Shown: piece by piece, positions 19,416 to 21,145 of the stretch
Layout of the letters: each line of letters opens with the position of its first letter
Position numbering within the stretch: the stretch's first letter is position 1
Assembly (NCBI GenBank): GCA_015501055.1
Contig: JADNYV010000585.1
Location: forward strand, 1-21,145
Reading direction: 5' to 3'
Origin: Mucidula mucida
Lineage: Eukaryota; Basidiomycota; Agaricomycetes; Agaricales; Physalacriaceae
DNA: 21,145 bases
Notes under the pieces: model-generated
What the model was told of the DNA's origin: nothing
What the model saw: only the letters and a program-made list of their open reading frames with translations
Database searches by the model: none
Position numbers and translations under genes: made by a program

Positions 19416-21145
19416 ATGACCTCTCCCCATCACCAAGGAAAGATCCCCTGGCATTGTCAGTACTATTCTTGCTGTCTCAATTAACGTAGTACTAACATTC
19501 AGCTTTGCAGGTCTTACTGACCATGTGGATTTCGACGGATCCACTGGCTTCAAGATTCGTCCGACTTCCCAAATCGATAGCAGGAGAAAGGATTTCGTCC
19601 ACTTCACGCACATCTTGGCCTCCCTCATAGCCGACGCTGCAGAGGACCAGTTATCTCTTCTGCCAAAGCCGCGTACGGAGGGCATGCGTCGGCATTCGAC
19701 AAGGGAACGCTTGTTGACATTATCTCCCAAGCGCTCAAGAGCATAAGCTCTGCCGCTTTCTCTGATTTGGAGTCGTTGGCGGGAAATCCCCCAGCGGTAC
19801 TCGCTCACGATCCAGTGTTGCCAGTGATCGTCACTCGGGGGCAGTCGCAATTTGTTCAGCTGCCGACTGAAGTTCATCAATACATCTACTCTTTCCTTCC
19901 CGACAGTTTGCAAAGCCTCGTCAATCTTGCTGCTACGTGTAAGCGCTTGCTGGCAATATACACTCCACTCATCTACGCTGACCCATTTCCCTACCCTACT
20001 ACCAGTTGGGAGGAAATGTGGCGTCTCGAAGCACGATCGTCTGCACTAGCTGTACTGCTATCGTCGAAGCCCCACTTGGCCTCGCATATTCGTCGGCTCC
20101 GTGTCTGTCTCGAAGGAGAAATGTCCACGAGTTTGTTCATCACGACGAAGTACAATTATCCACCTCTGCAATTGTGTCTGATGGACTCGCTTACGGACCT
20201 TGTGGAATTGCACTTGTATGTGCCCTGCGCATGCCAGGACTGTACTATCGAGTGGATGCTAGACGATTCCTTAGAGGTTGCGTGCCATTTCAGAACCGTG
20301 GACGCTATAGCGGCTGTTACACGTCGCTGGCCCAACCTCTCGTCTCTTTCGCTATACAACCTTGAGTTCAGTATGAATCATCTGAGCGAGGCATCCACTA
20401 TCTCGAGTCTAACGCGAGCAGCGTGGATCCCACGTCATCTTGAAAAACTTACTATAATAGATGATGATTTTCGTTCGACAATTGTATCGTGGACAACTCA
20501 AGAGGCATTGCTCAAAGCATCGTCCCAGACTCTTCGCCATCTGGTTTTGCGCCACCAGCAGAAAACGATACGTGGTCTCCCCGCTTTCCCCCGCCTCGAA
20601 AGACTAGAGCTGAATACGGGCTTGCCGACGATAAAAGGCATTCATCTCCTGTTACAAAACTCCTTCTCGTCCGTTCGTTATCTCTGGCTTCGCAATGTCA
20701 ACGATGTGGTAGACTCTCCCGATCTCACTTTGGATTTGTCGGCTATATGCAAGGACCTGGAACATCTATCTGTGGCGACATTGTCAATGTTGCCCTTGTC
20801 GAGGCTCATAGTACCTCCGTCAATTGTGACGCTCCAGATGTATTACTATCACGCAGGCTATCCTTCAATTACCGTCAGCGGTTCACCTCATTTGACGGCT
20901 CTCAGTTTCGATGGAGAGGATTATATTTCGAGTCGGACCGTTTGTGATCTGTTCCCTGCCACTTCCTCAGAAGAATACTCAAGCACATTTCAAACCGTGC
21001 GCTCTCTTGAGCTCAGGAAGCTCGCAAGCGCAGACGATCTGGTGAGTGCTGATCCCAGTCAATCTAGTTCTGCTATCTCAGTACGTTTCTGCAGCCGCGA
21101 CTCGGAGAAATCATTGCCACGCGGCTTCCCCAGCTCGAGTTCTCA
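19416..21145 (+). CDS. F-box/LRR protein, paralogue copy B, partial at the window end
   Basis: Close paralogue of copy A. Exon 1 (19416-19455, MTSPHHQGKIPWH) and the 55-bp intron match copy A in position and phase. Exon 2 begins at 19511 with LTDHVDFDGSTGFKI and runs to LSLLPKP. There about 670 bp present in copy A are absent, and the frame shifts by one. From 19581 a second frame stays open to the window end and encodes ASAFDKGTLVDIISQALKS, the F-box (FVQLPTEVHQYIYSFLPDSL) and LRRs (RRWPNLSSLSL, SSVRYLWL). A candidate 59-bp intron at 19673-19731 (GTACGG...CCCAAG) would rejoin the two frames exactly; without it the copy is a pseudogene. The last visible intron is 21042-21094, equivalent to intron 2 of copy A, followed by PRLGEIIATRLPQLEFS. 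The 3' end lies outside the window. Confidence 0.75.

Noticed and set aside
19311..19913. Minus-strand open frame of 200 codons opposite copy B
   Set aside because: It is the antisense shadow of copy B's conserved first exons; the plus strand carries the family homology and splice sites.

Overview
The window looks like nuclear DNA of a filamentous basidiomycete, most likely an agaricomycete. Genes are split by many short introns (about 46-91 bp, mostly GT-AG with GTRNGT-like donors). The intergenic spaces are short. The protein families are typical of mushroom-forming fungi: degenerate F-box/LRR proteins, an arabinitol/mannitol-type SDR, an MFS sugar transporter and a Faa1-type acyl-CoA synthetase. 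I see no bacterial operon, rRNA, tRNA, CRISPR array or intact transposon. Exon models were built by hand by joining frames at splice sites with matching phase; the lengths of all complete models divide by three.

Layout. 361-1040 (-): three-exon gene for a 177-aa protein I cannot name. 1041-2351: no convincing gene, but two copies (and a third imperfect one) of a short palindrome. 2352-3677 (+): F-box protein. 4283-5576 (-): nine-exon SDR polyol dehydrogenase with a mitochondrial-type leader. 5773-6338 (-): 5' part of an alpha/beta hydrolase whose catalytic region is missing. 7176-7953 (-): RNase H2 subunit C. 8964-11100 (+): ten-exon MFS sugar transporter, with CreA/Mig1-like sites just upstream. 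11430-13906 (+): F-box/LRR gene, here called copy A. 13930-14625 (-): inverted, internally deleted pseudogene of the same family (copy C). 15761-18085 (+): six-exon long-chain acyl-CoA synthetase. 19416 to the window end (+): third member of the family (copy B), cut by the window edge.

Working together. The sugar transporter, polyol dehydrogenase and acyl-CoA synthetase are all plausible carbon-metabolism genes, but nothing shows that they form a cluster. RNase H2C is an unrelated housekeeping gene. The most distinctive part is the right-hand 10 kb, where a local F-box/LRR family has duplicated and decayed around the acyl-CoA synthetase. One copy is nearly intact with a probable late frameshift. 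One is an inverted remnant meeting it tail to tail. One carries a roughly 0.67-kb internal deletion whose frameshift could be rescued by a possible new intron. Three introns in the window appear to use GC-AG splice sites, all with the same GCGAGT donor. I found no evidence of a multi-gene defence, biosynthetic or mobile system.
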